From positions 124,001 to 188,000 of the forward strand of contig ONMA01000010.1 of the NCBI GenBank assembly GCA_900318815.1: DNA of 64,000 nucleotides, given 5' to 3'. How positions within the stretch are numbered: position 1 is the stretch's first letter; the number at the start of each line of letters is the position of its first letter. The stretch comes from an uncultured Prevotellaceae bacterium. Lineage in GTDB: Bacteria; Bacteroidota; Bacteroidia; Bacteroidales; Bacteroidaceae. The position numbers were made by a program, and so were the translations under genes. Below, in pieces: positions 53,801 to 59,820 of this stretch. Below the pieces are notes generated by a model that worked only from the letters and a program-made list of their open reading frames with translations, had not been told where the DNA came from and did not search any database.

Positions 53801-54755
53801 GCTGCTCATCAAGGACCGCACGCTGTTCAGTGACTACAACGGCGCCGAGTGGAACGGCACGCTGCAGCCCGTGGCCAACGCCATGTACAAGCTGCGCATT
53901 GACCGCCTGCCCACCACGAAGAAGGAGGCCCCGAACAGCCTGCTCGCCGTCTCGGGCCGACAGCTGAAGGAGGACGCAGAACGCGCCGTCACGCTCTCGA
54001 AGGGCTGGAACTGGATAGCCTACACGCCGCTGACGACGATGACCGTCGACGAGGCGCTGGCAGCCGCCAACCCGCAGACGGGCGACATCGTGAAGAGCCA
54101 GACCGCCGTGGCCATCTACGGCCCCTACGGCTGGGAGGGCAGCCTGAAAGCCCTGGAGGGCGGCCACGGCTACCTCTACTTCACCAACGACAGCACCGGG
54201 AAGTCGTTCCTCTATCCTGCGGCATCGTCGGCATCGGCAAAGGCACGCATGGCAGCACCGCGCCGCGCCGCTGAGGAGGACGAGCTGCGCATCTTCCACC
54301 CCGTGGAACTCGGCCTCTATCCCAGCAACATGACGATGGTCATCCGCCTGCTCACGGCCGACGGTTCTCCCGTCGACACCTGCGAGGTGGGCGCCTTCAT
54401 CGGCGACGAGTGCCGTGGCGCGGCCCGCGCCAGCAGCCGCGGCCTCTATTACCTCGTCATCAGTGGCGAGGGCTCCGGCCAGCCCATGACCCTGCGCTCC
54501 TGCATCGACGGCGAGATTATCGACATCGACAACTCGCTGATGTACGTCAGCGAGGACAACATCGGCACGTCGTGGGATCCCTACGTCATCGACCTCAGCC
54601 GTTTCCTCGCGGGCATCATTGCGGTCGATGGTTCCCCCACCGACGACGATTCCGACTGGTACACCCTGCAGGGCTTCAAGATAGGCCGACGGCCTACGCA
54701 GTCTGGCGTGTACATCCATCGCGGAGAAAAGGTCGTGGTGAAGCAAAAGAAGTAA
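44883..54755 (+). CDS. Giant secreted multi-domain protein (LamG-like)
   Basis: A 3,290-residue protein in one open frame. It begins with a long basic leader and a hydrophobic signal (about 26-46, WHVFMLMLALLIGGSPQARA). Visible parts: fibronectin-like repeats (about 370-720); a LamG/concanavalin-like domain (about 752-945, LQLWARPQS, FKGHVDDVRLWKRALS, YWPLDEG); a carboxypeptidase-regulatory-like fold (about 1043-1120, GYYEVSVPIGEHYVEV); a central region of strands; LamG 2 (about 2232-2395, MDFWLNWHEAG, FWPMDEG); LamG 3 (about 2423-2606, YAIEMWYNKS, VDEIRIWHATLS, YYPFEKTG). The C-terminus has GWNWIAYTPL and ends WYTLQGFKIGRRPTQSGVYI then a short basic tail, a common Prevotella/Bacteroides surface-protein ending. 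It has mosaic base composition. Likely a surface adhesin or scaffold. Confidence 0.88.
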   Translation: MKTSKQQLLAMLRHRLLPERSRRATRWHVFMLMLALLIGGSPQARAGSNDFDHTGTDAGGGNYRCHGYSYFLYPRLYPEYAYFETKDKFNINNDKFYWRFDVRVIYPYINKAILADIVNYYLYDDKNLESPKHNLYEGEIYLVTSDGTKHLVETWKKDYGQDSYTPLVAKDHTWGKVWVSNIEGNNVQVYYAPSTKAFEDGVKRIVMKQTVTCKGEKDYNTHNLGWIEYEKDFTLSGLETEKPMPKLSVDWGNDGTLTFKAAGVPDKRSNSSYSAQGYNMNLYYHYDNDNKSSRNNTFTTADGNKISYTNETNGKMDMAYSYWPLTPSADKAKGAYTVPVFVEYRGIVKPDDSHVSIPSGHTLYQPWADGFFIKPFTRPKSVSVEFDKWNKKNVVTWTRQDEAKGYNGNKEQSVACRYDGKWYVIRYAKGGSATDYTLVKTLNGDDSSLKLTDEGIDYNKEYTYRVIFLPSVLENKYRENLAQLPGYGNGSTATDYDLWNEASISNKLEIPITLSHDKSETDKIHLTWEYNIPQSGLKWSVESRSAGSSNSWTEEQQLSLDPNKHTAEVRLAGSACDPKEYRVSVVVNNTPFCSDILGASLPSSTYISDLSVTTGTEEQKVVVAWKVENPDREHDIYYRVLRRIVGESDWVTLSSSKHGTFSEYEYTDDRAQAGTYYEYAVQAFGALCDEQLKQSDMIIKPGFSQARATITGHIAYGSGTAVEGVRVNLVKASTADDNQPQYFSRRIDGDGTGLQWRADGSTYESVLNGQQPLTLQLWARPQSTAAGGASQQQLLQIAGALEIGVKESGGRFHLYAIDRSKGGKTEKEFQNLMFDNIDFTHVAAVYSGGTWTFYTGTESLQKATMAAAATTWNAVGSTTATLPTLSIGGPEATRTQGNGFKGHVDDVRLWKRALSEDEITENYVRILGGTEQGMVLYWPLDEGLNVKHYAFDIACQDGLYQLNHPEVGANVLPDANSPQRLKLYGMTDSKGNYIIKGIPFQSGGTNYEVSPMMGIHEFSPGTRSMFVSPTSLTANNIDFEDVSSFPMKGKVHYVDTNIPVEGAVLYVDGQPQSKDGKLVQTNDEGYYEVSVPIGEHYVEVRLDNHTMVAGGRFPLTGRYNFADAVNYNFQDSTLVNFVGRVAGGERNDTLGVGFGRNERIVGRPSVNNIGVAKITLRVNSEKLSFNCKTGTTETHQQNRTWASDTVSVNSHTHTGFRNGEDHYIFIHTDSVTGEFSALLPPLKYTVKSITVESNKSANPIEFTELPEIDLTSIKEMRSDSVRMVKENSADTVWVKYSYTAKMVKTYFAPPQLDVVDANADPGFFGLKEISFPSEDGETTIEIDDLYQKGRDPLYKVGYPIYRTGQANVYNLYAYEVYENRDVKDKVAHDTIPLPHVNVTVANEMSSIQKIIYKVMDESTGYKPGQAYELTTQQVPLDDEGKAKLTWTAGLPNITEPFTRKFRIDLERKERTYSVADFDAIVIGQLTNGNNFVTKGPDVVDFVLRDPQGAKSTTKLTKGETHTKTFYDTRKAYGEYSLDFNVLFGLVDNMGTGVGVVLLHEIDNFASMDAGVKTSWEKTWNEDSLYVKTTTENFATSDSKPYVGAPGDVYIGKSLNYLIGGCRRLLIAYNEEKKKYEVKMVESIAFGDTISTAFKFTQYELETVMIPKWKDMRREFLTEVASEAEARSYVNNGSKTVYLTWKGLNADNYEVGKDYIWVEPKSWETSGVPGGFQRDSVAWCNTQIALWEQAISDNEENKVSLMNTGQKKENISIDGGSSYSYSKRESGTKHHETIIDWKMGFIANQSITFHGKNIVHVGCETSIKTEDGGGFVRGDGTIDEDFTEWEYNIEDGNRDTDLSLTIYHSDSKKYSDFFSVFGGQTYNPYQPQEVTHYYKPGTPLGNSTEQMEQPDMRIGLPGENPSTSVTVTDIPAGGEATVVLQCTNLGNAHQGIMFSYGLEVLDETNTNGLQILMDGVPINGRSLYLEHGESVTKVLTIRQSDQSILDYEGIKLWFESQYEPNNIHSEVTLNAHFVPSSSPVMLAIDEPVVNSNTPGGELQMRLKGFNRQFKNLRNVGVQYRFQGSTQWTDLHTWWVNPNDTIGRDSLSHKLLPKTGDLRLALNMTSDLAYPEGNYEFRAFTTTPYGTEQVHVYSDVAAVIKDRKRPINLYTPAPANGILGYGDQMAIEFNEDIVPGYVGGDNVVVTAKLNSSEVHHDVAYQLVPFEEMMPRTVNPVFLTSSFAMDFWLNWHEAGTILHLGEKTDNFALSIGDDGYVTVTMGNNTYRSDAAVPKDKWTFFALNYDTEKKAFNMLALQDEKNIYLFSNRPVTMENVQAVHYMTDNRLYLGPVEADIHSLGLYNYCRDLSKANEEKYNAKDGYVYGLANFWPMDEGHGTVAGDLRHTHDFVVKDMWKLENKNYGLMINKPEGVMADITQVGTGDGESYAIEMWYNKSGNPKGETVFETATPDPYSPMTNLNKVTNLHLRFDSLQNLVLDYGGKSQVVASHEAFPDLRRYHHYALNVVRGQAASFYLDGQRTAVIPEADVPPMQGTSLVVGRNNEMLALVDEIRIWHATLSESRLLGNMYNTIDTADVYSRGLVAYYPFEKTGKENGVTTKVIALENMAPKAAAMVLPADTASLIALTPPLKNAPDETVLTATPVASDRKVVINLSMVGLTARQLEGTTLNITVDKVRDLHGNESQPIRWTAYVQQNTLKWTKDSVNVIKKYGEDYTFDVDIENKSGNTEYYTLYNMPQWLSLVDSERSDDVSPLRTKTLRFRVNPLVPVGNYDATIGLQGNNGIQEPMRIVMKVRGEKPQWAVDPTKYQHQMNIIGQVYINGILMENEESMVAAFINGECRGVASPERVRGAAYVTMNVYGDDNKSGDRGKTVTFRIWDATQGVAYTDAQIAVDGSPIDITFQQDRLIGNFDHPAIWTKSENVEQLIPVHLNWNWIAFGVVPKSPYLDHIFADYADWQLLIKDRTLFSDYNGAEWNGTLQPVANAMYKLRIDRLPTTKKEAPNSLLAVSGRQLKEDAERAVTLSKGWNWIAYTPLTTMTVDEALAAANPQTGDIVKSQTAVAIYGPYGWEGSLKALEGGHGYLYFTNDSTGKSFLYPAASSASAKARMAAPRRAAEEDELRIFHPVELGLYPSNMTMVIRLLTADGSPVDTCEVGAFIGDECRGAARASSRGLYYLVISGEGSGQPMTLRSCIDGEIIDIDNSLMYVSEDNIGTSWDPYVIDLSRFLAGIIAVDGSPTDDDSDWYTLQGFKIGRRPTQSGVYIHRGEKVVVKQKK

Positions 54756-54779
54756 CAATGTTTTCAGGGTAACATGAAC

Positions 54780-54820
54780 GGGCCTCCCCGCAGTGCAGAC
54801 TGTAGGGGAGGCCTTTTTCG
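54780..54820 (+). terminator. Terminator of the giant gene
   Basis: GGCCTCCCC pairs with GGGGAGGCC over a loop of about 15 bases and is followed by TTTTTCG. It lies 25 bases after the stop codon. Confidence 0.88.
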
Positions 54821-54870
54821 TTATATAGAATGGGGATATTCCCAGATAACAATTAAATCCAATTACAACA

Positions 54871-54990
54871 ATGAAACGATTATCATTGATTGCGTCGGCC
54901 TTGGCAGTGCTGGGGCTGACGGCGTGTGAGAAAGGGCTCGTGGAAGTTTCCTGTTCGGCCCGATATTTTCTTCCTATAATCCGCAACTAA
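54871..54990 (+). pseudogene. Truncated lipoprotein remnant
   Basis: A complete lipoprotein signal MKRLSLIASALAVLGLTAC followed by EKGLVEVSC, then SARYFLPIIRN and a stop. The last part overlaps the end of the convergent transporter gene. A functional lipoprotein would continue. The break suggests the rest was lost when the transporter segment arrived. Confidence 0.55.
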
Positions 54991-56344
54991 TCTCAAATAA
55001 GATCAACAAGCATTGGAAAAGGCATCCGATGAGAGCACTGAAGGAGTTGCACAGAAGGCTATACATGAATGCCCTGCGACGCTCATGAAGAACAAGCCAA
55101 TAGCCAATGAACTCCACCACAACGACGATACATTCCAGTCCGACCAGACAGAGAGGAGAAGTGACCATATAGGCCATGATGAAGGCATTGAGCGGCACAT
55201 TGGTGAAAATGTTGAGTACTACCGACGTGGCCAGCACACGCCACCGACGTTCACGCATATATAGCAGCAGGAGACTCTCAAGAAGGATGGTTGCCATCAG
55301 TGGCACAAGCAACACCTGGCAGGTGCTGTCGTGTTTGGTTAGTTGGCCTAATAGAAAGCCCGGCAAGAGTGCCATTGCCAGTAGGCCGAAAGCCCAGCCC
55401 TCGCGTCCGGGAACGGCTTTGGTGGCCAGATAGAGCGTGCAAGGCATGGATAGGTTAACGCACAGCAAGGTAGCCAGTACGAACGCATCGTGCCACGGGC
55501 ACATTAGGAAGGTGGCAGCACTGAGAAGGAGAGATACACAGAATACATTGCGCACGCCCCACGTTTTCGACAGGAAACCGCCCGCCGCCTTGCCGGCCAT
55601 GACGATGACGCTTACTATGACCATCGTCAAGGCTGCATCCGTTGAGTGGATACTCGTGCGCAGCGACGGTACATTCTCACCGATGAATGCACGACCAGCC
55701 ACGACCAGCATCAGGCAGGAAAGGTAGAGAAGAGGAACGGCTGCTGGGGATTGCTGCTTCTCTTGAACGGCAGCGGACTGTTCGGCTTCTTCTGTGTAAA
55801 CGTGTAAAGGGCTTTCCTGTAGGACTCTCCGAGCATAGTAGAGATGAAGGGCCGACAAGGAGAGAAGGGCGAGGAGGAATGCTGCCAAAAGTATTGGACT
55901 GCAGAAACCGATTCCAAGGGCCAGTCCAACAGCACCGGTCGAGACGAAGATTCCCATCACGCGGATGTCATGGTGAGAGACTACTGCCACATATTTGCCT
56001 CCATAGACGTGAAAGAGCGAATTACCCATACCCAGCAGTATGGCACCTATTGTCGCCGTCAATAGCTTCAAGGAAACAGGAAGCACACAAGTCAAAGCCC
56101 CACCGACAAGCAGGGCTGTCGCCAGTTTCAGCCTGCGTCCACTTGCACTACTTGCGCCCACCCAACGGCCAGTCAATGGCTGAGTGCCAAAGGCCAGCAC
56201 GTCGTAAAGCACAATCACGCCGCATGCCTCGGCAACACTTATTGTCTGGCACGACATCGTCACCCCGCATGCACATACACCATCCACAAGCAGGTGTAGC
56301 AGGGAGAGCAGGAACGTGTGGAACGCTATGGGATGGTATGTCAT
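54974..56344 (-). CDS. Major facilitator superfamily transporter
   Basis: A 456-residue protein with about 12 membrane helices. The first half has TIGAILLGMGNSLFHVYGGKYVA, a motif-A-like segment; the middle loop (about 185-210, EEAEQSAAVQEKQQS) separates two six-helix halves; the second half has VIVMAGKAAGGFLSKTWGVRN. The substrate is unknown. It shares a transcript with the BACON lipoprotein, 13 bases upstream. Confidence 0.85.
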   Translation of the reverse strand: MTYHPIAFHTFLLSLLHLLVDGVCACGVTMSCQTISVAEACGVIVLYDVLAFGTQPLTGRWVGASSASGRRLKLATALLVGGALTCVLPVSLKLLTATIGAILLGMGNSLFHVYGGKYVAVVSHHDIRVMGIFVSTGAVGLALGIGFCSPILLAAFLLALLSLSALHLYYARRVLQESPLHVYTEEAEQSAAVQEKQQSPAAVPLLYLSCLMLVVAGRAFIGENVPSLRTSIHSTDAALTMVIVSVIVMAGKAAGGFLSKTWGVRNVFCVSLLLSAATFLMCPWHDAFVLATLLCVNLSMPCTLYLATKAVPGREGWAFGLLAMALLPGFLLGQLTKHDSTCQVLLVPLMATILLESLLLLYMRERRWRVLATSVVLNIFTNVPLNAFIMAYMVTSPLCLVGLECIVVVVEFIGYWLVLHERRRAFMYSLLCNSFSALIGCLFQCLLILFEISCGL

Positions 56345-56357
56345 TCACCCATTTGAG

Positions 56358-56720
56358 TTACGGATTCCTACCTGACTGCCCAACGGTTACCTTGACCGAT
56401 GCGTCTCCGGCTTTGATGAGAAACTCACCATAGCGACTTTTCCCTTCTGTGTTAAGAGCGGCTGTAACAGAAATCACTTTGTCCCCGTCCCCATTCATCG
56501 GTACAATGGTCAGCCAGTCCTGATTATCTTTCACAACAGTCCATTTTGTGTTGCTTATCACTTTGATAGTCCTTGTTCCGAGGTCTTCGGTGAAGTTAAT
56601 CGAAGACGAGGATACCGACACCTCATCGGAGTCATCATTGTGTTGGCAACTACCACAGCCTGCGGGCGGTGCTATCACGTCCAAGAGAATCACAATAAGA
56701 GCAAATAATAAATTCTTCAT
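56358..56720 (-). CDS. BACON-domain lipoprotein
   Basis: A 120-residue product with a lipoprotein-type signal (about 1-22, IVILLDVIAPPAGC) and one BACON domain (about 36-117, VSSSSINFTEDLGTRTIKV, WTVVKDNQDWLTIVP, VSVTAALN, VKVTVGQSG). BACON domains bind mucin or other surface ligands in Bacteroidota. It has its own promoter in the duplicated element just upstream. Confidence 0.88.
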   Translation of the reverse strand: MKNLLFALIVILLDVIAPPAGCGSCQHNDDSDEVSVSSSSINFTEDLGTRTIKVISNTKWTVVKDNQDWLTIVPMNGDGDKVISVTAALNTEGKSRYGEFLIKAGDASVKVTVGQSGRNP

Positions 56721-56764
56721 ACGATAATTCGGATTGTTAATTATATAACCTTCTTTATTTTAAG

Positions 56765-56966
56765 ATAGTCTGTTTTGTGGATGCAAAATTACATGGAAAA
56801 AATGAAATCACAAAGAAATAGCCAAATATTTTGAAAGTGAGAAGATTTACCGCGACCTGGTCGGTGCCTTCCGCACAGCATCTGTTGAGGAGATTGCAGA
56901 AATGACAGACCTCACAGTAGATGAGCATGATTATGCAATTACCTTTTCGCTTTTTATGACAAATGA
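56765..56966. repeat. 202-bp duplicated element, copy B (intact)
   Basis: Matches the two halves of copy A at 40586-40656 and 41712-41839, which enclose the IS. The part from 56840 on encodes on the plus strand EKIYRDLVGAFRTAS and VEEIAEMTDLTVDEHD. The stretch from 56967 to 57296 is AT-rich and has no gene I can support. Confidence 0.93.
56784..56814 (-). promoter_or_regulatory. Promoter for the BACON-lipoprotein/MFS pair
   Basis: On the minus strand TTTG (complement of 56811-56814), 19 bases and TAATTTTG (complement of 56784-56791) match the consensus. It lies within the duplicated element and about 65 bases before the BACON start. Confidence 0.8.
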
Positions 56967-57296
56967 TTTTTGCCTACACTACCTTCACCGTTGCCTACAC
57001 TACTTTTCTTTCTAATGCCTATAGCTCATTTTGCAGGCTGAAACAGGACGGAAACCTTGATAGACACTATGGAACTGACACTGAAAAAGTTTACAAATGA
57101 TGTCTGAAACGAATTTCCGTAATTCTTGCTCTGGCAAGCTACGCAAGCGTCTCCTTCGTCGCCGAGCGATCGTAATTTAACCGTAATTTCCTTAATTATT
57201 TTATGGGCAAGTTATGGATATTACGCTAATTCGTTTCAAAAATATTAATTGTAAGGTTAATTAAATAACAGTTCCTAATCTTAAATACTGTATTAA

Positions 57297-57395
57297 TTTC
57301 GGGCGAAATCTACCTCAAAAAGGATAGATTTCGCCCGAAATGCGGACGATATGGGCGAAATCTACCCCAAAAAGCGTAGATTTCGCCCGAAATGC
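57297..57395. repeat. Two tandem palindromes in front of the AAA ATPase gene
   Basis: Palindrome 1 (57297-57340) has arms TTTCGGGCGAAATCTA and TAGATTTCGCCCGAAA. Palindrome 2 (57353-57388) has arms GGGCGAAATCTAC and GTAGATTTCGCCC. They form a direct repeat of about 43 bases with a period of 52. The second ends at the promoter of the next gene (TATCTTTG at 57419-57426). The layout resembles a cooperative operator. Confidence 0.9.
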
Positions 57396-57450
57396 TTGTT
57401 TGTAATAAAGAATTGTTGTATCTTTGTGCTGTCTTAAAGAGAATCTCATT

Positions 57451-58878
57451 ATGGAATCAATCATCGGAAGAGAAGCAGAAATCAAGCGACTGACAGCGGC
57501 TGTTAAGAGTCCGCGTCCTGAGTTTATCGCCCTATATGGGCGCAGGCGTGTGGGTAAAACGTTCTTAATCAATGAGATGTTCAAGAAACAGTATGCTTTC
57601 AAGATGACTGGGGTGATAGAAGGAACGCTAAAAGACCAGTTTACAGCTTTTGCCGATGCCATGAGTGATTACAACTACGACATGCCTGAGAAGCCGAAAG
57701 ACTGGATGCAGGCATTCATCATGTTGAAAAATGCATTGAAGCCGAAAGCCACAAGTGGTGAGCAGTGCATCATCTTTATAGATGAATTGCCGGCAATGGA
57801 TGCCGAGGGGTCGAATGTGGCAGGTGCTGTGGGGTATTTCTGGAACAACTGGGCCTGCCTGTATGATAACATCGTGTTCATCATCTGCGGCAGTGCCACC
57901 AGTTGGATGATTACCAATGTCATCGACAGCAAGGGAGGATTGCATGACCGCATTACTGTAGAGATGCCGATACATCCCTTTACACTCAAGGAAACAGAGG
58001 CCTATCTCGAGGAACATCGTTTTCAATGGAATCGTCAGATGACACTTCAGGCATACATGGTCTTTGGAGGCATACCATATTATCTTAGCCTGCTTGACCG
58101 TGAGGAGAGTCTTGTACAGAATGTCGACCGTCTGTTTTTCAGTCAGGATACGCAGATGCGCCGAGAGTTCCGTCGCTTGTTCAACACGCTCTATAAGAAA
58201 CCGGACAAATATATTGACATCATCAAGACGCTCAGCAAAAGCCGTAACGGTATGACCCGTGAGGAACTGGCCTCTGCATTGAAATGCGCCAACAATGGCC
58301 ACCTCGGGAATAAACTTGAAGACCTTGTCTATTGCGACTTGATAAGAAAGAATATCGTCCGCGAGAAGGAAATCAAACGAAAGGATGCCATCTATCAACT
58401 AAGTGACTTCTTCTGCCAATTTTATCTTACTTTCATCGACAGAGCCGAATTAGAACAACAGTATTGGGCGCATCATATCAACACACCACAAGTCAACTCA
58501 TGGATGGGCCTGACGTTTGAACGCATCTGTATGGCACATATCCAACAAATCAAACAGGCGCTGAGGATAGATGCTATCTCGACACTCGTCTATTCCTGGC
58601 GAAGCAAGTCGTCGACTCCCGCAGCCCAGATAGATATAGTCATAGAGAGAGCTGACAACATCGTCAACATCTGTGAAGTGAAGTACTGTCAAGGTGAGTT
58701 TGCGCTCGATAAAGAAGAATACAACAAGATATGTCGGCGCAGTAATGCTTTCAGTTCTGAGACTGGACTGCGACACACACCTTGGCTCACGATGATAACA
58801 ACAGAGGGATTGACTCATGGAAAATATTCTGAGATGATTCAGAGCCAGGTCAAACTTGACGACTTGTTTGCTAATTAG
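57451..58878 (+). CDS. AAA-family ATPase with DUF234 nuclease-like domain
   Basis: A 475-residue protein. The N-terminal ATPase has the P-loop YGRRRVGKTFLINEMFKK (about residues 28-45) and a Walker B-like IIFIDELPAMD; a winged-helix-like middle follows; the C-terminal DUF234 part (about 340-475) has a PD-(D/E)xK-like core: IDIVIERADNIVNICEVKYCQGEF. Such single proteins are common in Bacteroidota and archaea and their role is not settled. The gene is of moderate GC and stands alone. ATG 57451 follows TATCTTTG. The preceding palindromes suggest self-regulation. Confidence 0.9.
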   Translation: MESIIGREAEIKRLTAAVKSPRPEFIALYGRRRVGKTFLINEMFKKQYAFKMTGVIEGTLKDQFTAFADAMSDYNYDMPEKPKDWMQAFIMLKNALKPKATSGEQCIIFIDELPAMDAEGSNVAGAVGYFWNNWACLYDNIVFIICGSATSWMITNVIDSKGGLHDRITVEMPIHPFTLKETEAYLEEHRFQWNRQMTLQAYMVFGGIPYYLSLLDREESLVQNVDRLFFSQDTQMRREFRRLFNTLYKKPDKYIDIIKTLSKSRNGMTREELASALKCANNGHLGNKLEDLVYCDLIRKNIVREKEIKRKDAIYQLSDFFCQFYLTFIDRAELEQQYWAHHINTPQVNSWMGLTFERICMAHIQQIKQALRIDAISTLVYSWRSKSSTPAAQIDIVIERADNIVNICEVKYCQGEFALDKEEYNKICRRSNAFSSETGLRHTPWLTMITTEGLTHGKYSEMIQSQVKLDDLFAN

Positions 58879-59045
58879 ATGTCCTAAGACCTGTGTCTAC
58901 TGTTTATCTCCGTCTTCACTTCGTAGGCAATGTTGCAAAGTGCCTTGGTTCGCTGAATTAACAATTATTATGCCCTAAAAGTGGGCGAAAATTTGGAACT
59001 TTGGAATATTATTCGTATATTCGCCCCAAAATATACCAATAACTA

Positions 59046-59696
59046 ATGAAACTGAAAGATTTTTTTGCATTTAAGGAAAGGCTACGGGTAGGCGAGCAAA
59101 GCTCGGGAATTTGGCTATCGTACAGGCAAAAGGTGGGTTTGCTGGTAATAGCGGGCGTCGTATGCGGCCTCGGCGGATTGTTTATGTATCTGCTTAGGGC
59201 GCACACGTATTTTATAGGCGACAACCCGTCAGCCTGCGTCAACTGCCACATCATGACACCTTATTATGCCACGTGGAGCCACTCCTCGCACGGACGCATC
59301 GACCATCAGTCTAATGGTGCCACCTGCAACGACTGCCATGTGCCCCACCAGAATCTGGCAGTCTACTATGGCTTTAAGGCAGTCGACGGACTGAAGCACA
59401 CGGCGTATTTCGTGGGCCACATGGAGCATCAGGCCATCAAGGCCGAGACGCTGACGGGCCAGGTGGTGATGGACAATTGTATCCGCTGCCACACGCAGTT
59501 GAACACGGAGTTTGTGAAGACGGGCCGCATGGGCTATATGCAGCAGCAGGCTCAGGGCGGCAAGGTGTGCTGGGACTGTCATCGCAACGTGCCCCACGGC
59601 GGTATGAACTCGCTGATGGCGACACCTGGAGCCGAGGGCGTGACGCCGCTGCCACCATCGCCAGTACCCGAATGGCTACAGAACATGCTGAACTAA
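59046..59696 (+). CDS. nrfH: Cytochrome c nitrite reductase small subunit
   Basis: A 216-residue tetraheme quinol dehydrogenase with one membrane anchor (about 32-52, VGLLVIAGVVCGLGGLFMYLL) and four heme motifs: CVNCH, CNDCH, CIRCH and CWDCH. It passes electrons from menaquinol to NrfA. A promoter-like TTTGG, 19 bases, TATATTCG lies just upstream (about 58990-59020). Confidence 0.95.
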   Translation: MKLKDFFAFKERLRVGEQSSGIWLSYRQKVGLLVIAGVVCGLGGLFMYLLRAHTYFIGDNPSACVNCHIMTPYYATWSHSSHGRIDHQSNGATCNDCHVPHQNLAVYYGFKAVDGLKHTAYFVGHMEHQAIKAETLTGQVVMDNCIRCHTQLNTEFVKTGRMGYMQQQAQGGKVCWDCHRNVPHGGMNSLMATPGAEGVTPLPPSPVPEWLQNMLN

Positions 59697-59812
59697 ACCA
59701 CGAATTACACGGATTACACGGATGAAGTGAAGAAAACAACGGATTACACGGATTTCACGGATGAAGTGAATAAAACCACGAATTACACGAATTACACGAA
59801 TTAATAAAAAAC
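59697..59812 (+). repeat. Direct repeats between nrfH and nrfA
   Basis: Variants of ACGGATTACACGGATGAAGTG and ACGAATTACACGAATT are repeated several times in the operon gap (ACCACGAATTACAC at both ends). This enlarges the spacing to about 125 bases within what is normally a tight operon. Confidence 0.85.
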
Positions 59813-59820
59813 GAAATATT

